Assembly: GCA_043806135.1 (NCBI GenBank)
Contig: JAZDHG010000083.1
Location: forward strand, 1 to 50,249
Direction of reading: 5' to 3'
Origin: JAGLQQ01 sp043806135
GTDB lineage: Bacteria > Omnitrophota > Gorgyraeia > B26-G9
Length of the DNA: 50,249 nucleotides
The first letter of the stretch is position 1; each line of letters begins with the position of its first letter. Positions 21,659 through 32,138 of the stretch are shown here, one piece after another. The notes under the pieces were generated by a model. It had not been told where the DNA came from, searched no databases, and was given only the letters and a program-made list of their open reading frames with translations. A program made the position numbers and the translations under genes.

Positions 21659-23791
21659 ATGAAATATATCGCTTTTCGTAAAATCTGCCTTCAGTTATTA
21701 ACAATATTCAGTTCTGTTTTTCTTTTCTTTTCAGTATGTTATGCGCAGCAACCTGCCAAATTAAGATCATTTTTACTTAAAAAGATAGATGATGGCTTGC
21801 AAATTCATATAGAACATTCCAATCCTCCTGTTGAGTTTACAATTGTTGAATCCAAAAATCCGCGTGGTCTCATAGTTAATATTATAGGGGCCCAGGTTAC
21901 TTTTAAGCGTTATGAAAATATACCTATAGAAGTTCCGGTTGAAGAGGATGGAATAAAGAGAATAGTAGTAGAAGAAAAAACGGATTATAATAAAACTCCT
22001 TCAGAACGGGTGCAGATTACAATAGAACTGGACCGATCATTTGCATATGATTTTGATTCTCAATGGAATGCGCAATTTCTTGACCTATTCATTTTTCCCG
22101 GAGATCCGGAAAAAAGAACCCAATGGAGCGAGAAAGAAAAAGAATTGGGCCCCAGAGAAAGTATGGTTAGGATAAAAGAATTTAAGCAGGCTGAAGCTGA
22201 GAAGGCAAAACAGCATTTGGATAAATTTACCCGTATTAAAAGAGTCGAACTGATAAAAAAAGAAAGTCAAGAAAAGATCAGTAAAATTAGAAAAGATGCT
22301 GAAACGCGTATTGAGTCGGGTGTAGAAGTAGAAACGGCATACAAAAAACTTAAAGCAGAAACAGATATAAGCTCTCTGCCTGAAGCACGCCAACAGATTG
22401 TCGATAAGAACCTTTACAAAGATATATCAATTCCCTCAGAAATTAAACCCATGATCCGCAGGGCTACTCCGGGAAAGCAAATCACAAATATTGAAGATTG
22501 TATGAATCTTGCTTTGTCCGCACATTTACCTTTACAGGTAGCCAAAGAACAGAGGGACTTAGCTGACCTGCGTGTTCGAGAAGCAAGGCGGGGTTTTTAT
22601 CCGGCCTTAATGGGGGAATGGAATGAAACAGACGGAAGAACAGTAACTGAGGATTATCGGGGCCGCTCTTATGGGCTGCAGGGTGAACAGCTGCTTTTTA
22701 GCGGAGGAAAATTAACAGCGACTTTACGTAAAGAACAACTCGGGCAACTTATTGCTAATGGCAATTATGAGCGGGTGAAAAATGAATTAATCTTAAAAGT
22801 AACGAAGGCTTATTATGAGCTTATTATGGCAAAGAATACGCTTGATATTATGCAGAGAGCAAAGCAAACTACCGAGAAAGTCCTTACGGAAGTGGAAAAT
22901 GAATTTACTGTTTTTTGGGCAACGCCGGCGGATTTATTAGAGGCGCAGTCTTCATACAATCAGGCCTGCTTCCAGGTGGCTTATTCAGAGCGCGGTTATG
23001 CAATGGCAAAACTTAGTCTGGAAAAGGAAATGTTTATCGAAAATCTGGACATTGAAAAGCTGAATTTTCAGCTGGGTAGACAAAAGATCGTAACCACATT
23101 GAATGAATGTCTTGATCTGGCTTTTCAGCACAGGGTTGAAATTAAAATAATAGAGGACACTTTAAAGGCGGCTAAATTCAGTCAGGATATTATTAAAAGT
23201 GAAGAGATGCCGAATGTTTCGGTTGTAGGTTCATACGGCCGGGCAGGAGAGTCGTTTAGTCAGCGAAGCCTTAATTTGGCCACAGAATGGTCTTTGATGG
23301 GAAAAGTAAGGTGGTTCCTAGGAGGCAATACTGTGGAAAGTTCCTATAAGAAGGATAAGATAACACCATTTCGAGTTACAAGTACGAATACAAATGTTGA
23401 TTCTCAGACCTTAAATACAAAATTTTCTTTCTGGGATAACCTGGCGCACTTTACAAAGGCTAAAGAAGCTCAGATTACCAGAAAACAGGTACTAAAAGAT
23501 AAAGCGGAAATGCAAAATAAAATCCGTCAGGAAATAGAGGATGCTTATTATACTTATTTAAGATATAATTCACAGCTTTCTCTGGCTGTGAACCAGATTG
23601 GATTTCGTAGAAAGCAGCTTGAAATATTAAAAGTAAAAAGAAGCATGGGAGAGGCGCGGGGCGCAGATGTTATGAGCGCTGAGAGCCAGCTTGCCGAAGC
23701 TAACGGGAACATGCAGGAATCATTAGCAGGTATAAATATAGCTATAGTTAGCCTGAACCACGCGATTGGAGTCATAAATTATTTCAATTAG
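21659..23791 (+). CDS. TolC-family outer-membrane protein with N-terminal AMIN-like domain
   Basis: A 710-residue outer-membrane channel of the TolC/OEP family. After a signal peptide (core LLTIFSSVFLFFSVCYA) there is an AMIN-like beta domain (about residues 30-150: LRSFLLKKIDDGLQIHIE, NPRGLIVNIIGAQV) as found in secretins and amidases. A charged coiled coil follows (about 155-245). Two OEP repeats (about 285-490 and 500-705) contain the long helices and strands of TolC, with ITNIEDCMNLALSAHLPLQ at the start. TolC proteins are usually near 450-500 residues, so the N-terminal 280 residues are an addition. The ATG at 21659 is chosen; a TTG at 21650 is possible. First gene of a four-gene efflux operon. 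Confidence 0.85.
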   Translation: MKYIAFRKICLQLLTIFSSVFLFFSVCYAQQPAKLRSFLLKKIDDGLQIHIEHSNPPVEFTIVESKNPRGLIVNIIGAQVTFKRYENIPIEVPVEEDGIKRIVVEEKTDYNKTPSERVQITIELDRSFAYDFDSQWNAQFLDLFIFPGDPEKRTQWSEKEKELGPRESMVRIKEFKQAEAEKAKQHLDKFTRIKRVELIKKESQEKISKIRKDAETRIESGVEVETAYKKLKAETDISSLPEARQQIVDKNLYKDISIPSEIKPMIRRATPGKQITNIEDCMNLALSAHLPLQVAKEQRDLADLRVREARRGFYPALMGEWNETDGRTVTEDYRGRSYGLQGEQLLFSGGKLTATLRKEQLGQLIANGNYERVKNELILKVTKAYYELIMAKNTLDIMQRAKQTTEKVLTEVENEFTVFWATPADLLEAQSSYNQACFQVAYSERGYAMAKLSLEKEMFIENLDIEKLNFQLGRQKIVTTLNECLDLAFQHRVEIKIIEDTLKAAKFSQDIIKSEEMPNVSVVGSYGRAGESFSQRSLNLATEWSLMGKVRWFLGGNTVESSYKKDKITPFRVTSTNTNVDSQTLNTKFSFWDNLAHFTKAKEAQITRKQVLKDKAEMQNKIRQEIEDAYYTYLRYNSQLSLAVNQIGFRRKQLEILKVKRSMGEARGADVMSAESQLAEANGNMQESLAGINIAIVSLNHAIGVINYFN

Positions 23792-23828
23792 TAAAATATT
23801 AAAAAGTGACTTTTTGGGAGGAAAGTAA

Positions 23829-25010
23829 ATGAGACGTTCCATATTCATCTTCATAGCGGTAGTAATGATAGTTATAGGCATTGGCTGGTGGGGGGTCGAA
23901 AAAGGCGGTTGGGCAGAGAAATGGAAATCCTTTTCCGGCAAAAAAGAAGCTGAACAGGAAATGCCTGCAGAGGAAGAGTCCCCAAAAGCAGGGTTTATTA
24001 AAAGAGGATTATCACTGAAAGTTTATAAGATATCACGCTCGACATTTGAAGATATTTTGCCGGCAATGGGATCTGTGAAGGGATTAATTACGAGAAAATT
24101 GAATTTTGAAGCTACCGGCTTGGTTGACCTGGTGAGTTTTAGAGAAGGAGATCTGGTAAAAGAAGGGCAGCTGATAGCACGGCTTAGACAGACAGAAGCG
24201 CATTTAAAAATAGATTATAATCGGGCAAAGCTAAAATCAGCAATGGTTGCTCTTGCCCAGGCTGAAAAAAAAGTTAAAATGTTCAGAGAGCTTTATAATA
24301 TCGGGGCGGTAAATCAATTAAAACTTGCAGAAATTGAGGCGGAAGCCGGGAATGCTAAACATCAGGTTGAAGCGGCTCAGGTCGAAACATCTTCCGCAAG
24401 AGAAGAATTGAAGAAGACCGAAATGTATGCACCAGCGGACTGTGTTTTGAATGAGCGCAATATTGAAATAGGAGAATTGGTTTCACCGTATACGCCTAAG
24501 GCAGTAGAGGTAGTTGAAATCGATACTGTTTTTGCTGAGGTGGGAGTAGTTGAAAGGGACGTGACAAAAATAAAGATCGGACAGCTTTCACGCATTTATG
24601 TTGACGGGTATCCGGATCTGCCTTTTGACGGGATCATTGATAATATTTATCCTGCTCTTTCTGATAAAACAAGGACATTGCCGGTTGAGATCAAGATAGA
24701 TAATTCACGCCGGATGCTCATGCCGGGTATGTTTGCTAGAGCGGATATCATTCTTTTTGAAAAACCAGGAGTTATCAGTATCCCTCGCGTAGCCTTGAAA
24801 AAATTAGAGGACGCATCTTTGGTTTTTGTTATTGATGAAGTTACAAATACGGCCCAGGAGCGTTTGGTAGAAACAGGGTATGAATCAACAGATTATATAG
24901 AAATTCTCAGAGGTTTGAAGGAAGGCGATCTGGTGGCAATTTCAAATATTGAGCAATTGACATCAGGCACACCTGTTCAGATCACAGAAATCCAGGTTCG
25001 CGAAATATAA
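23829..25010 (+). CDS. RND efflux periplasmic adaptor (HlyD/AcrA family)
   Basis: A 393-residue membrane-fusion protein with one N-terminal membrane helix (IFIFIAVVMIVIGIGWW). The lipoyl half-motif LNFEATGLVDLVSFREGDLV is followed by a hairpin of helices (about 120-195), the second lipoyl half with MYAPADCVLNERNIEIGELV, then the beta-barrel and membrane-proximal domains (LPFDGIIDNIYPAL, GMFARADIIL). It links the inner-membrane RND pumps to the TolC-like channel. Spacing to both neighbours is under 50 bp, and GGGAGGAAAG lies just before the ATG at 23829. Confidence 0.92.
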   Translation: MRRSIFIFIAVVMIVIGIGWWGVEKGGWAEKWKSFSGKKEAEQEMPAEEESPKAGFIKRGLSLKVYKISRSTFEDILPAMGSVKGLITRKLNFEATGLVDLVSFREGDLVKEGQLIARLRQTEAHLKIDYNRAKLKSAMVALAQAEKKVKMFRELYNIGAVNQLKLAEIEAEAGNAKHQVEAAQVETSSAREELKKTEMYAPADCVLNERNIEIGELVSPYTPKAVEVVEIDTVFAEVGVVERDVTKIKIGQLSRIYVDGYPDLPFDGIIDNIYPALSDKTRTLPVEIKIDNSRRMLMPGMFARADIILFEKPGVISIPRVALKKLEDASLVFVIDEVTNTAQERLVETGYESTDYIEILRGLKEGDLVAISNIEQLTSGTPVQITEIQVREI

Positions 25011-25050
25011 TTTAGAAGTTTTTCTAATCTAACCTGGAAAAGGTAAAACA

Positions 25051-28000
25051 ATGAGTCTTCCGGAATTTTCGGTAAAAAAGCCTGTTACAATTTTAATGTT
25101 TACGACTGGAATAATCCTGTTAGGGATAATTTCATGGAGCAGACTTTCCCAGGAACTTTTTCCTCCCATAACCTATCCTCAGATAACGGTTATAACTTCT
25201 TATGAGAATGCTGCGCCGGAGGAAGTCGAGGCGCTGATAACACGCCCGATAGAGGAATCCGTAAGCGCGGCTTCAAATATCCGTAAAGTCAGTTCAACCT
25301 CCCGAGAAGGCACAAGCATAGTAATCTGTGAGTTCAACTGGAATACGAACATGGATTTTGCGGCCTTGAACGTGCGGGAAAAAGTAGATTTGATAAAAGA
25401 GCAGCTGCCTCGCGATACTGAAGAACCGATTGTTATGAAGTATAACCCGTTTGATACGCCCATTATGATCTTAAGTGTTACCAGCGAAGGGTCGTACTTT
25501 TCTCCTTATGAGCTCAGAGAAGTCTCCCGCAGGGTTATAAAGGATGAGCTGGAGAAAATTGACGGAGTGGCTCAGGTAATTATGACTGGCGGCAGGGAAC
25601 GAGAGATAGTGGTTGAGCTTAATCAGCAGAGATTGCGGGCATTCAATGTTTCGATAATGGATATTATTGAGCTTTTTAAATCAGCAAATTTAAATTATCC
25701 AGCAGGTACAATTGAAACCAGTTTTTATGAATATCTGGTAAGAACCATAGGGGAATTTAATACTGTTGCTGAAATGTATGATGTGCCTTTGCTTATTGAG
25801 GACCGAACCGACGAAGAAGAAGGCCGCAGACAGGATTTAACCAAGGAAGAAAAAGAAAGAAAAAAAAGGGTTATATATATCAGGGAACTGGGTGAGGTTA
25901 ATGATACCTTAAAGGAGCAAACAAGTATCTCAAGGTATAACGGCTATGATAATATTTCCTTGAGCGTGCAGCGGCAGGCAGATGCTAACATACTTGCCGT
26001 TAACAAGAAGATCTATGAAAAGTTAAAGATTTTAAAACAGACGCTTCCGGATGAAATAACCCTTAAAGTGGTTTACGACCAGTCTATATTTATCGAGCAG
26101 TCAATCCTGGAGTTAAGAGATAATGCCTTACAGGGAGGTATCCTTGCTTTTATTATTTTGCTTGTGTTCCTTAGGAATCTCCGAAGCTCAATAGTAGTTA
26201 CCATCGGCATTCCGATATGCATACTTTTTACTCTTATATTTATGTTCTTCGGAAAATTGTCCTTAAATATGATGTCTTTAGGAGGACTGGCGCTCGGGGT
26301 TGGAATGCTGGTTGATAATGGAATTGTTGTTATTGAAAATATATACCGTCATCAGCAAATGAAAAAAGAGGTTGCAGCGGCAGCTATTGAAGCTTCAAAT
26401 GAAGTTTTCAGCGCTGTTATGGGATCGACTTTAACTACAGTTGCTGTGTTTTTGCCTTTAGTTTTTGTTGTTGGTATTGCCGGACAGTTATTTAAAGAGC
26501 TTGCGCTTACGGTAACGTTCTCTCTTATTGCTTCGGTCATTACTGCGATGAGCTTAACGCCTCTGTTCATGTCCAGGGGAAAAACGGGAAAAATCGCGTT
26601 AGTCAATATAGACGATGAGGTTATAGCCAGGCAAAAAGAAGCACAGAAAAATTCAAATAGATTTAAAGGCCCGATGCCTTATTTAATAGTTTTGGGCCTG
26701 ATCGCGGGGACGTTTTTAGTGGCTGCTTTCAGTTTTAAGCTTTTGCTGTCTTTGGATAAGGAGTTTATGCCTAAACTGGATCAAAGGCAGTTTATGATCA
26801 AAACAAATATGCCTGCGGGTACTAATTTGAAAACGACTAATAGGGTTGTGCGTAGGATTGAAGATGTTATTCTGGGCTTTTCCGCTGTAAAGGATGTGAC
26901 GGTCAATATCGGTTCTTCCAAGGAATCTCAGAAAACCGGTGCTGTAGAAGTTCTTGGCTCTAATGAGGCAAATATTATAGTTAACCTTAATCCACGGCCG
27001 GATCGCGGGATTATGTCCTTATTTAAAGGACAGGAAGAAGGAGCGGAGAAGAACGATATTGCTACTGGAGAATTAGTACAGCAGATAAAGTCAGCTTTAT
27101 CTCAAATAGACCTGCAGGAAGTTAAGATAGAGTATGTTTTACAGGAGAGCGTGTTTAAGTCCGTATTTGCCGGAAGTGCACCGCTGGTTATTGTAGTGAG
27201 GGGATTTGATCTTGAGAATATTATGATACCGGCGGCAATGGAGATTGAAAGGCAGCTTGAAAAAATTGAGGGAGTTTATGGAGTTAAAGACAGCCTGACA
27301 CCGCCAAGCCCGGAGGTTAAGATTCATATCCGAAAAGACAGGGCTTCCTTGTACCAGCTTGATGTGAACAAGGTATCTGCTGTAGCACAAGCGGGAATTC
27401 GCGGGTATGTGGCGACAAAATTCAAGGAAGAAGGACGGGAAATCGATGTGCGGGTACGTTTAAGAAAAGAAGACAGCGGAGACTTTCAAAAAATCAGCAA
27501 ACTCCTTATATTCTCTCCTTTAGGTGCACATATATTTTTAGACCAGCTGGCTTATCTGGCTAAAGGCCTAGGACCTACAGAGATAAAAAGAGAAAGCAAA
27601 CAGAGGGTAATTTTTGTAAGCGCTAATATTTATAAACGCGGATTGAACGAAATTGTTGAAGAAGCAAAAGGAATTATCGAAAATATCAAGAAAGAGCTGC
27701 CGCAGAATTACAGCATAGAGATAGGCGGAGAAAATAAGGAAATGGAAGAATCTTTTAAGAGTCTGCAGTTTGCTCTTATACTTGCTTTAGTGCTTGTTTA
27801 TATGATCATGGCAGCTGAATTTGAATCCTTGATACAGCCGCTTATTATCATGTGTACTGTTCCCTTGTCTTTGATCGGGGTGAGTTGGACATTGTTTTTT
27901 ACTCATACACCTCTGAGCGTAGTAGTTGCGTTAGGATTTATCATGCTGGGAGGAATTGTTGTTAACAATGGAATTCTTTTGATCGATTTTATAAACCTTG

Positions 28001-28662
28001 CCCGTAAACAGGGTCTGGGAATTTTTGAAGCGGCAATACAATCAAGCCGGGTTAGAACAAGACCGATATTAATGACCTCATTAACGACCGTATTCGGTCT
28101 TATGCCTTTGGCTTTTGCTCTGGGAGAGGGGTCAGAATTACGTGCTCCCATGGCCAGAACCGTAATGGGCGGATTGATGAGCGCTACTTTTCTTACGCTA
28201 TTTATCGTTCCCTGTGTTTATATTATTTTGGAAAGCGTTAAAGAGTGGGTGATGAGTTTCTTCCGGCCTGAACCAGAAGATGAGGAGGAACGTCTTTTGG
28301 TTCTGCCTAAGAGGACAATTATCGAAGAAATTGATGTGTCGCATTTGATGGGCGGAAAACCGACTGATGCCCAAGAAAAACAGACAGAAGAAATAGAGGA
28401 GCCCAGAGTACAGGAGAAATTTCAAGAGGATGAAAATCTGAACAAAAAGATTAAAAAGGAATTAAATCCGCGTCAGTTTCAAGCACTTGATTTTATCCGG
28501 CAAACCGGTAAAATTACCCGCCTTGAATATGTGATTAAGTTTAAAGTTCCGTTACCTATAGCTGACAGGGAACTTGAGGAATTGGCAGCAAATGATTTAA
28601 TTAAGTCTTTAGGGCAAGGTCCGAATAAGATTTATTTTGCGGCAAGGGAGCAAGAAGACTAA
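25051..28662 (+). CDS. RND family transporter with C-terminal winged-helix domain
   Basis: A 1203-residue inner-membrane RND pump driven by proton or ion gradient. TM1 follows SVKKPVTILMFTTGIILLG; the porter domains contain RLRAFNVSIMDI; the TM4 region keeps GGLALGVGMLVDNGIVVIENI with the ion-relay Asp. The second half repeats the fold (RVRTRPILMTSLTTVFGLMP). Known RND pumps end soon after TM12, about residue 1070. Here a 130-residue cytoplasmic tail ends in a module (about 1130-1200: LNPRQFQALDFIRQTGKITR, ELEELAANDLIKSLGQG) with the pattern of a winged helix like that at the end of RecG or Fic-linked proteins. A charged insertion near residues 250-275 (DEEEGRRQDLTKEEKERKK) is also unusual. 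Confidence 0.9.
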   Translation: MSLPEFSVKKPVTILMFTTGIILLGIISWSRLSQELFPPITYPQITVITSYENAAPEEVEALITRPIEESVSAASNIRKVSSTSREGTSIVICEFNWNTNMDFAALNVREKVDLIKEQLPRDTEEPIVMKYNPFDTPIMILSVTSEGSYFSPYELREVSRRVIKDELEKIDGVAQVIMTGGREREIVVELNQQRLRAFNVSIMDIIELFKSANLNYPAGTIETSFYEYLVRTIGEFNTVAEMYDVPLLIEDRTDEEEGRRQDLTKEEKERKKRVIYIRELGEVNDTLKEQTSISRYNGYDNISLSVQRQADANILAVNKKIYEKLKILKQTLPDEITLKVVYDQSIFIEQSILELRDNALQGGILAFIILLVFLRNLRSSIVVTIGIPICILFTLIFMFFGKLSLNMMSLGGLALGVGMLVDNGIVVIENIYRHQQMKKEVAAAAIEASNEVFSAVMGSTLTTVAVFLPLVFVVGIAGQLFKELALTVTFSLIASVITAMSLTPLFMSRGKTGKIALVNIDDEVIARQKEAQKNSNRFKGPMPYLIVLGLIAGTFLVAAFSFKLLLSLDKEFMPKLDQRQFMIKTNMPAGTNLKTTNRVVRRIEDVILGFSAVKDVTVNIGSSKESQKTGAVEVLGSNEANIIVNLNPRPDRGIMSLFKGQEEGAEKNDIATGELVQQIKSALSQIDLQEVKIEYVLQESVFKSVFAGSAPLVIVVRGFDLENIMIPAAMEIERQLEKIEGVYGVKDSLTPPSPEVKIHIRKDRASLYQLDVNKVSAVAQAGIRGYVATKFKEEGREIDVRVRLRKEDSGDFQKISKLLIFSPLGAHIFLDQLAYLAKGLGPTEIKRESKQRVIFVSANIYKRGLNEIVEEAKGIIENIKKELPQNYSIEIGGENKEMEESFKSLQFALILALVLVYMIMAAEFESLIQPLIIMCTVPLSLIGVSWTLFFTHTPLSVVVALGFIMLGGIVVNNGILLIDFINLARKQGLGIFEAAIQSSRVRTRPILMTSLTTVFGLMPLAFALGEGSELRAPMARTVMGGLMSATFLTLFIVPCVYIILESVKEWVMSFFRPEPEDEEERLLVLPKRTIIEEIDVSHLMGGKPTDAQEKQTEEIEEPRVQEKFQEDENLNKKIKKELNPRQFQALDFIRQTGKITRLEYVIKFKVPLPIADRELEELAANDLIKSLGQGPNKIYFAAREQED

Positions 28663-28663
28663 A

Positions 28664-31600
28664 ATGAGCCTACCGCGTTATTCTGTAAACCGTCCGATAA
28701 TGATTTTCATGATTTTTTTCGGAGCTTTGATGATTGGTATAGTTGCCCTTGAGAAACTGCCTGTTGAGCTTATGCCTAATACTAGTTTCGGCAATGTCAC
28801 TATTTTTATCAATGTCCGCGGCGGTATCCCTCCGGTTGAGATCGAAGAGCGAATAACCCGTCCTGTTGAAGAGGCGGTTTCTTCCGTCAGCCATGTGCGC
28901 AGTATCGAATCTACCTCGGAAGAGGCAAGCGCGACCATTGTTATAAAATTCGAACCCGGTACAAATATGGATTTTGCCGCTTTAGAGGTAAGAGAAAAAT
29001 TTGCCCGGGTCAAAAATGATTTACCGGAAGAAATAGAAAAGCCGGTTATTGCTAAATATGAATATTCAGATGTTCCGGTTATGATTCTGGCTATGACCGG
29101 AGGAAAAAGATATACTCCTGAAATGCTGGGTACGATAGTAGATGAGAGCTTGAAAACTAAACTTGAACGCATAAACGGCGTTGCTGATGTAGAGATCGGG
29201 GGAAGGAGAGAAAGAAAGATCCTTGTTGAAATCCAGCAGTCAAAGCTGGATGCTTATAAAATGCCGATTAACAAAGTAATAAATGTTTTAGGCACAAATA
29301 ATTTAAACCTGCTTGCCGGAGAGGTTGAGAGAAGTCAGGACAAATTTTTAGCCAGGATAATCGGTGAATTTAAAACCATGAAGGATATCGAAAATATCGG
29401 TATCGCGGCCACAGAGGGCGGAACAATAATACGTTTAAAAGATCTGGCTAAGATCAAAGATTCCTACTTGGAATCAACAAGCTATTCCCGCACTAATCTT
29501 GCTCCGACTGTATCTGTCTATGTGCAGAAGGAAAGCATGGCCAATACGCTTAAGATGACAGATTCAATTATCGAGGAGATCGAGAATTTTAAGAAGGAGG
29601 AAAATCTTTCCCAAAGAGGGATTCGCCTTATTCCGGTTTACAATCAGGGAGATTTTATCCGAAAGGCTATAAAGGATGTTCAAAGCTCGTTATTTTTTGG
29701 AGGATTCCTGGCGATATGCGTGCTTTGGATTTTTTTGCGGGATGTCAGTGCTACGATCACTATAGGTATTGCTATCCCTACAGCTATTATCTGTACTTTT
29801 TTCATGATGTTTTTTCAAAAACTGACGCTTAATATAATGACCTTAAGCGGATTGGCTCTGGGCAGCGGTATGCTTGTTGATAATGCTATTGTAGTTTTGG
29901 ATAATATTTTAAAAAAACGTCAGCAGGGGCTTGACCGTAAAGAAGCGGCAATCTTGGGAGCGGAAGAAATGTGGCTGGCGATATTTGCTTCGACTCTGAC
30001 CACGGTTATTGTTTTTCTGCCGTTTATTTTTGTCAATAAAGAGATAAGATTGTTATACGAAGGGCTGGCAATGACAATTGTTTATTCATTGGTCGCAAGT
30101 TTGTTTGTTGCGGTTACCATTGTGCCTGTTTTGTCGGCTTTTTTTGGAAAAAATAAAATGGAAAAGCCGACCCAGGAGAAGGAGCAGGACGAAATCTGGT
30201 TTTATGAAATTAAAGAGGAGAAGGATAAGACGAAGCGTGCGCCGCTTAGCAATAGAATATTGAAATCATTACATAATATATACAGGCATTCCCTGGGAAG
30301 AGCATTGCGGTTTCGCCTATATATGGTTATTGCAGCTTTTTGTATTTTCGGAATATCTTTCTATGTTTTTACAGAAAAGCTGGGAATGGAATATTTGGGC
30401 CGAACAGAAGAGAATGAATTCACAATTTTTGTGGAGCTGCCTACTGGAGCAAAACTGGATATTTCTGATCAGGTTATCAAACAAGTTGAAGAAATCTTAG
30501 CCGATGTTCCTGAAGTTAAAACGCTTTCAAGCCGGATTAAGCCCTGGTCAAGCAGGGTGTTTGTAAAGCTTGTTCCACTTTCTGAACGGGAACGTTCGAA
30601 TAAGGAAGTTATCGATTACTTAAGAGAGAGGGTCAAGGAAATTCCTAATGCGTTTATTTATTTTGAAGAACCTCAAAGCATGTCGGCCAAAGAATTGCAT
30701 ATCGAGATTTATGGTTATGATTACAATACGTTGCGTGAGATCGCGGTTAATGTTTCAAAACGGGTTGGGTCTATACCCGGGTTTGTGGATGTAAAAATAA
30801 GAATGAGAGAGAAACGTCCGGAACTTTTAGCGATTGTTAATAAGGCCAAGGCAGCAAAATGGGGACTTACGGTTTCCCATATATCAGATACAGTGCATGC
30901 TAAAATGAGAGGTCTGGTAGCGACAAGATATCATTCAGAGGCTAAACAGATCGAAACTATCGCCAGGCTGCGCCGTGAGGATAGGAAAACCTTTGATGAT
31001 ATACATAAGCTTACTTTGGTTACATCCGAAAACAATACGATCTATTTTCAACAGGTGGCTGAGTTTAAACCCGGTGAAGGTCCGACTGAGATCTGGCGCA
31101 AAAATAAACAAAGAATGATCGAAGTAAGTGCGACAATGGCTAAATACGATCTTGCGCAATCAGTAGCTATTGTTCAGGAATCGCTTTCTGAGATCAAGCT
31201 GCCCAAGAATTATTACTATCGTTTCGGCGGTGATTATGAAAAAATGATCAAGGGAAAAAGTGAGCTTATATTTGTTACATGGGTGACCCTTGCTTTGATC
31301 TATATGGTTTTGGCAGCATTGTTTGAGTCTTTTATGCAGCCGCTGATAATCCTTTCTTCAGTTCCGCTGGCTCTTACCGGTGTAACCCTAGCCCTTATTT
31401 TGTTTAAAAAGCCCAAAAGCGTGTCTGTGTTTATTGGAATTATAATGCTTGCCGGCATTGTGGTTAATAATGCCATAATACTTGTGGACAGGATCAACTA
31501 TTTCTTGAGAGAAAAAAAGATAAACAGATACAAGGCGGCCATGCTTGCAGGCCTGGACAGACTGCGTCCGATAATGATGACATCGTGCACAACATTGATC

Positions 31601-31834
31601 GGCCTTCTTCCGATGGCCTTAGACAGGACAGAGGGTGCCGGTTTATGGGCTCCGCTGGCAATTACTGTTCTTGGAGGACTTTCTGTTTCTACAGTTTTTA
31701 CGCTTTTTATTGTCCCGAGTATTTTTCTCCTTTTTACTGATATACCGCTTCTTTTAAAACCCAAACACAAAAAGTCATATTCTTATGACTGGAAGGGTTT
31801 TGAGAAAATTACGGACTTGCCTAAACAGCATTGA
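28664..31834 (+). CDS. RND family transporter (second pump)
   Basis: A 1056-residue RND pump that starts one base after the previous stop. It has the same two-halves architecture: SVNRPIMIFMIFFGALMIG (TM1), SGLALGSGMLVDNAIVVLDNI (TM4 relay), RLRPIMMTSCTTLIGLLPMA and a short C-terminal tail after TM12, with no winged helix. It is clearly paralogous to the preceding pump but diverged, so the pair may form a hetero-oligomeric pump like MdtBC. A frame extends 27 bp upstream, but the family N-terminus begins at MSLPRYSVNRP, supporting ATG 28664. Substrate unknown; a metal-specific signature is not apparent. Confidence 0.92.
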   Translation: MSLPRYSVNRPIMIFMIFFGALMIGIVALEKLPVELMPNTSFGNVTIFINVRGGIPPVEIEERITRPVEEAVSSVSHVRSIESTSEEASATIVIKFEPGTNMDFAALEVREKFARVKNDLPEEIEKPVIAKYEYSDVPVMILAMTGGKRYTPEMLGTIVDESLKTKLERINGVADVEIGGRRERKILVEIQQSKLDAYKMPINKVINVLGTNNLNLLAGEVERSQDKFLARIIGEFKTMKDIENIGIAATEGGTIIRLKDLAKIKDSYLESTSYSRTNLAPTVSVYVQKESMANTLKMTDSIIEEIENFKKEENLSQRGIRLIPVYNQGDFIRKAIKDVQSSLFFGGFLAICVLWIFLRDVSATITIGIAIPTAIICTFFMMFFQKLTLNIMTLSGLALGSGMLVDNAIVVLDNILKKRQQGLDRKEAAILGAEEMWLAIFASTLTTVIVFLPFIFVNKEIRLLYEGLAMTIVYSLVASLFVAVTIVPVLSAFFGKNKMEKPTQEKEQDEIWFYEIKEEKDKTKRAPLSNRILKSLHNIYRHSLGRALRFRLYMVIAAFCIFGISFYVFTEKLGMEYLGRTEENEFTIFVELPTGAKLDISDQVIKQVEEILADVPEVKTLSSRIKPWSSRVFVKLVPLSERERSNKEVIDYLRERVKEIPNAFIYFEEPQSMSAKELHIEIYGYDYNTLREIAVNVSKRVGSIPGFVDVKIRMREKRPELLAIVNKAKAAKWGLTVSHISDTVHAKMRGLVATRYHSEAKQIETIARLRREDRKTFDDIHKLTLVTSENNTIYFQQVAEFKPGEGPTEIWRKNKQRMIEVSATMAKYDLAQSVAIVQESLSEIKLPKNYYYRFGGDYEKMIKGKSELIFVTWVTLALIYMVLAALFESFMQPLIILSSVPLALTGVTLALILFKKPKSVSVFIGIIMLAGIVVNNAIILVDRINYFLREKKINRYKAAMLAGLDRLRPIMMTSCTTLIGLLPMALDRTEGAGLWAPLAITVLGGLSVSTVFTLFIVPSIFLLFTDIPLLLKPKHKKSYSYDWKGFEKITDLPKQH

Positions 31835-31928
31835 TCTTTTTCCGGGGCATTGTAAAAACGTAACAGCTTAAAATCATGGTACTTATAGTTACTGCTGGTT
31901 TTTTTCCCCAGTTTGATATAATATTTTA

Positions 31929-32129
31929 GGGCCATTCCCATTTAGGGTGGAAGAATTTTGGTATGATAATAAGGGTGAAGTGGTTAGATAAAAACAAGAA
32001 TGGCCCATGATTACACCGATGAAAAACAGATTACAGCGGTTGTCTATGTTCGACGCAGAATGAATCTGTATAATCCTGTTTTAATCTGTGGAATCAGGTT
32101 CTTTCTGCCACCCTAAACAAGAAAGAACC
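31929..32129. repeat. nested inverted repeats upstream of the addA-like gene
   Basis: GGGCCATTC (31929-31937) pairs with GAATGGCCC (31998-32006). TTTAGGGTGG (31941-31950) pairs with CCACCCTAAA (32108-32117). A hairpin GGTTCTTTCT/AGAAAGAACC (32097-32129) sits 9 nt before the addA-like ATG. Between them lie AATCTGT-type repeat words. The region 31835-31928 contains only a weak CAGC/GCTG stem with a T-run near 31900. Confidence 0.55.
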
Positions 32130-32138
32130 ATATTTTCT

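Noticed and set aside
28637..28663. Earlier start for the second RND pump
   Set aside because: The extra nine codons overlap the preceding gene and are absent from the family N-terminus.
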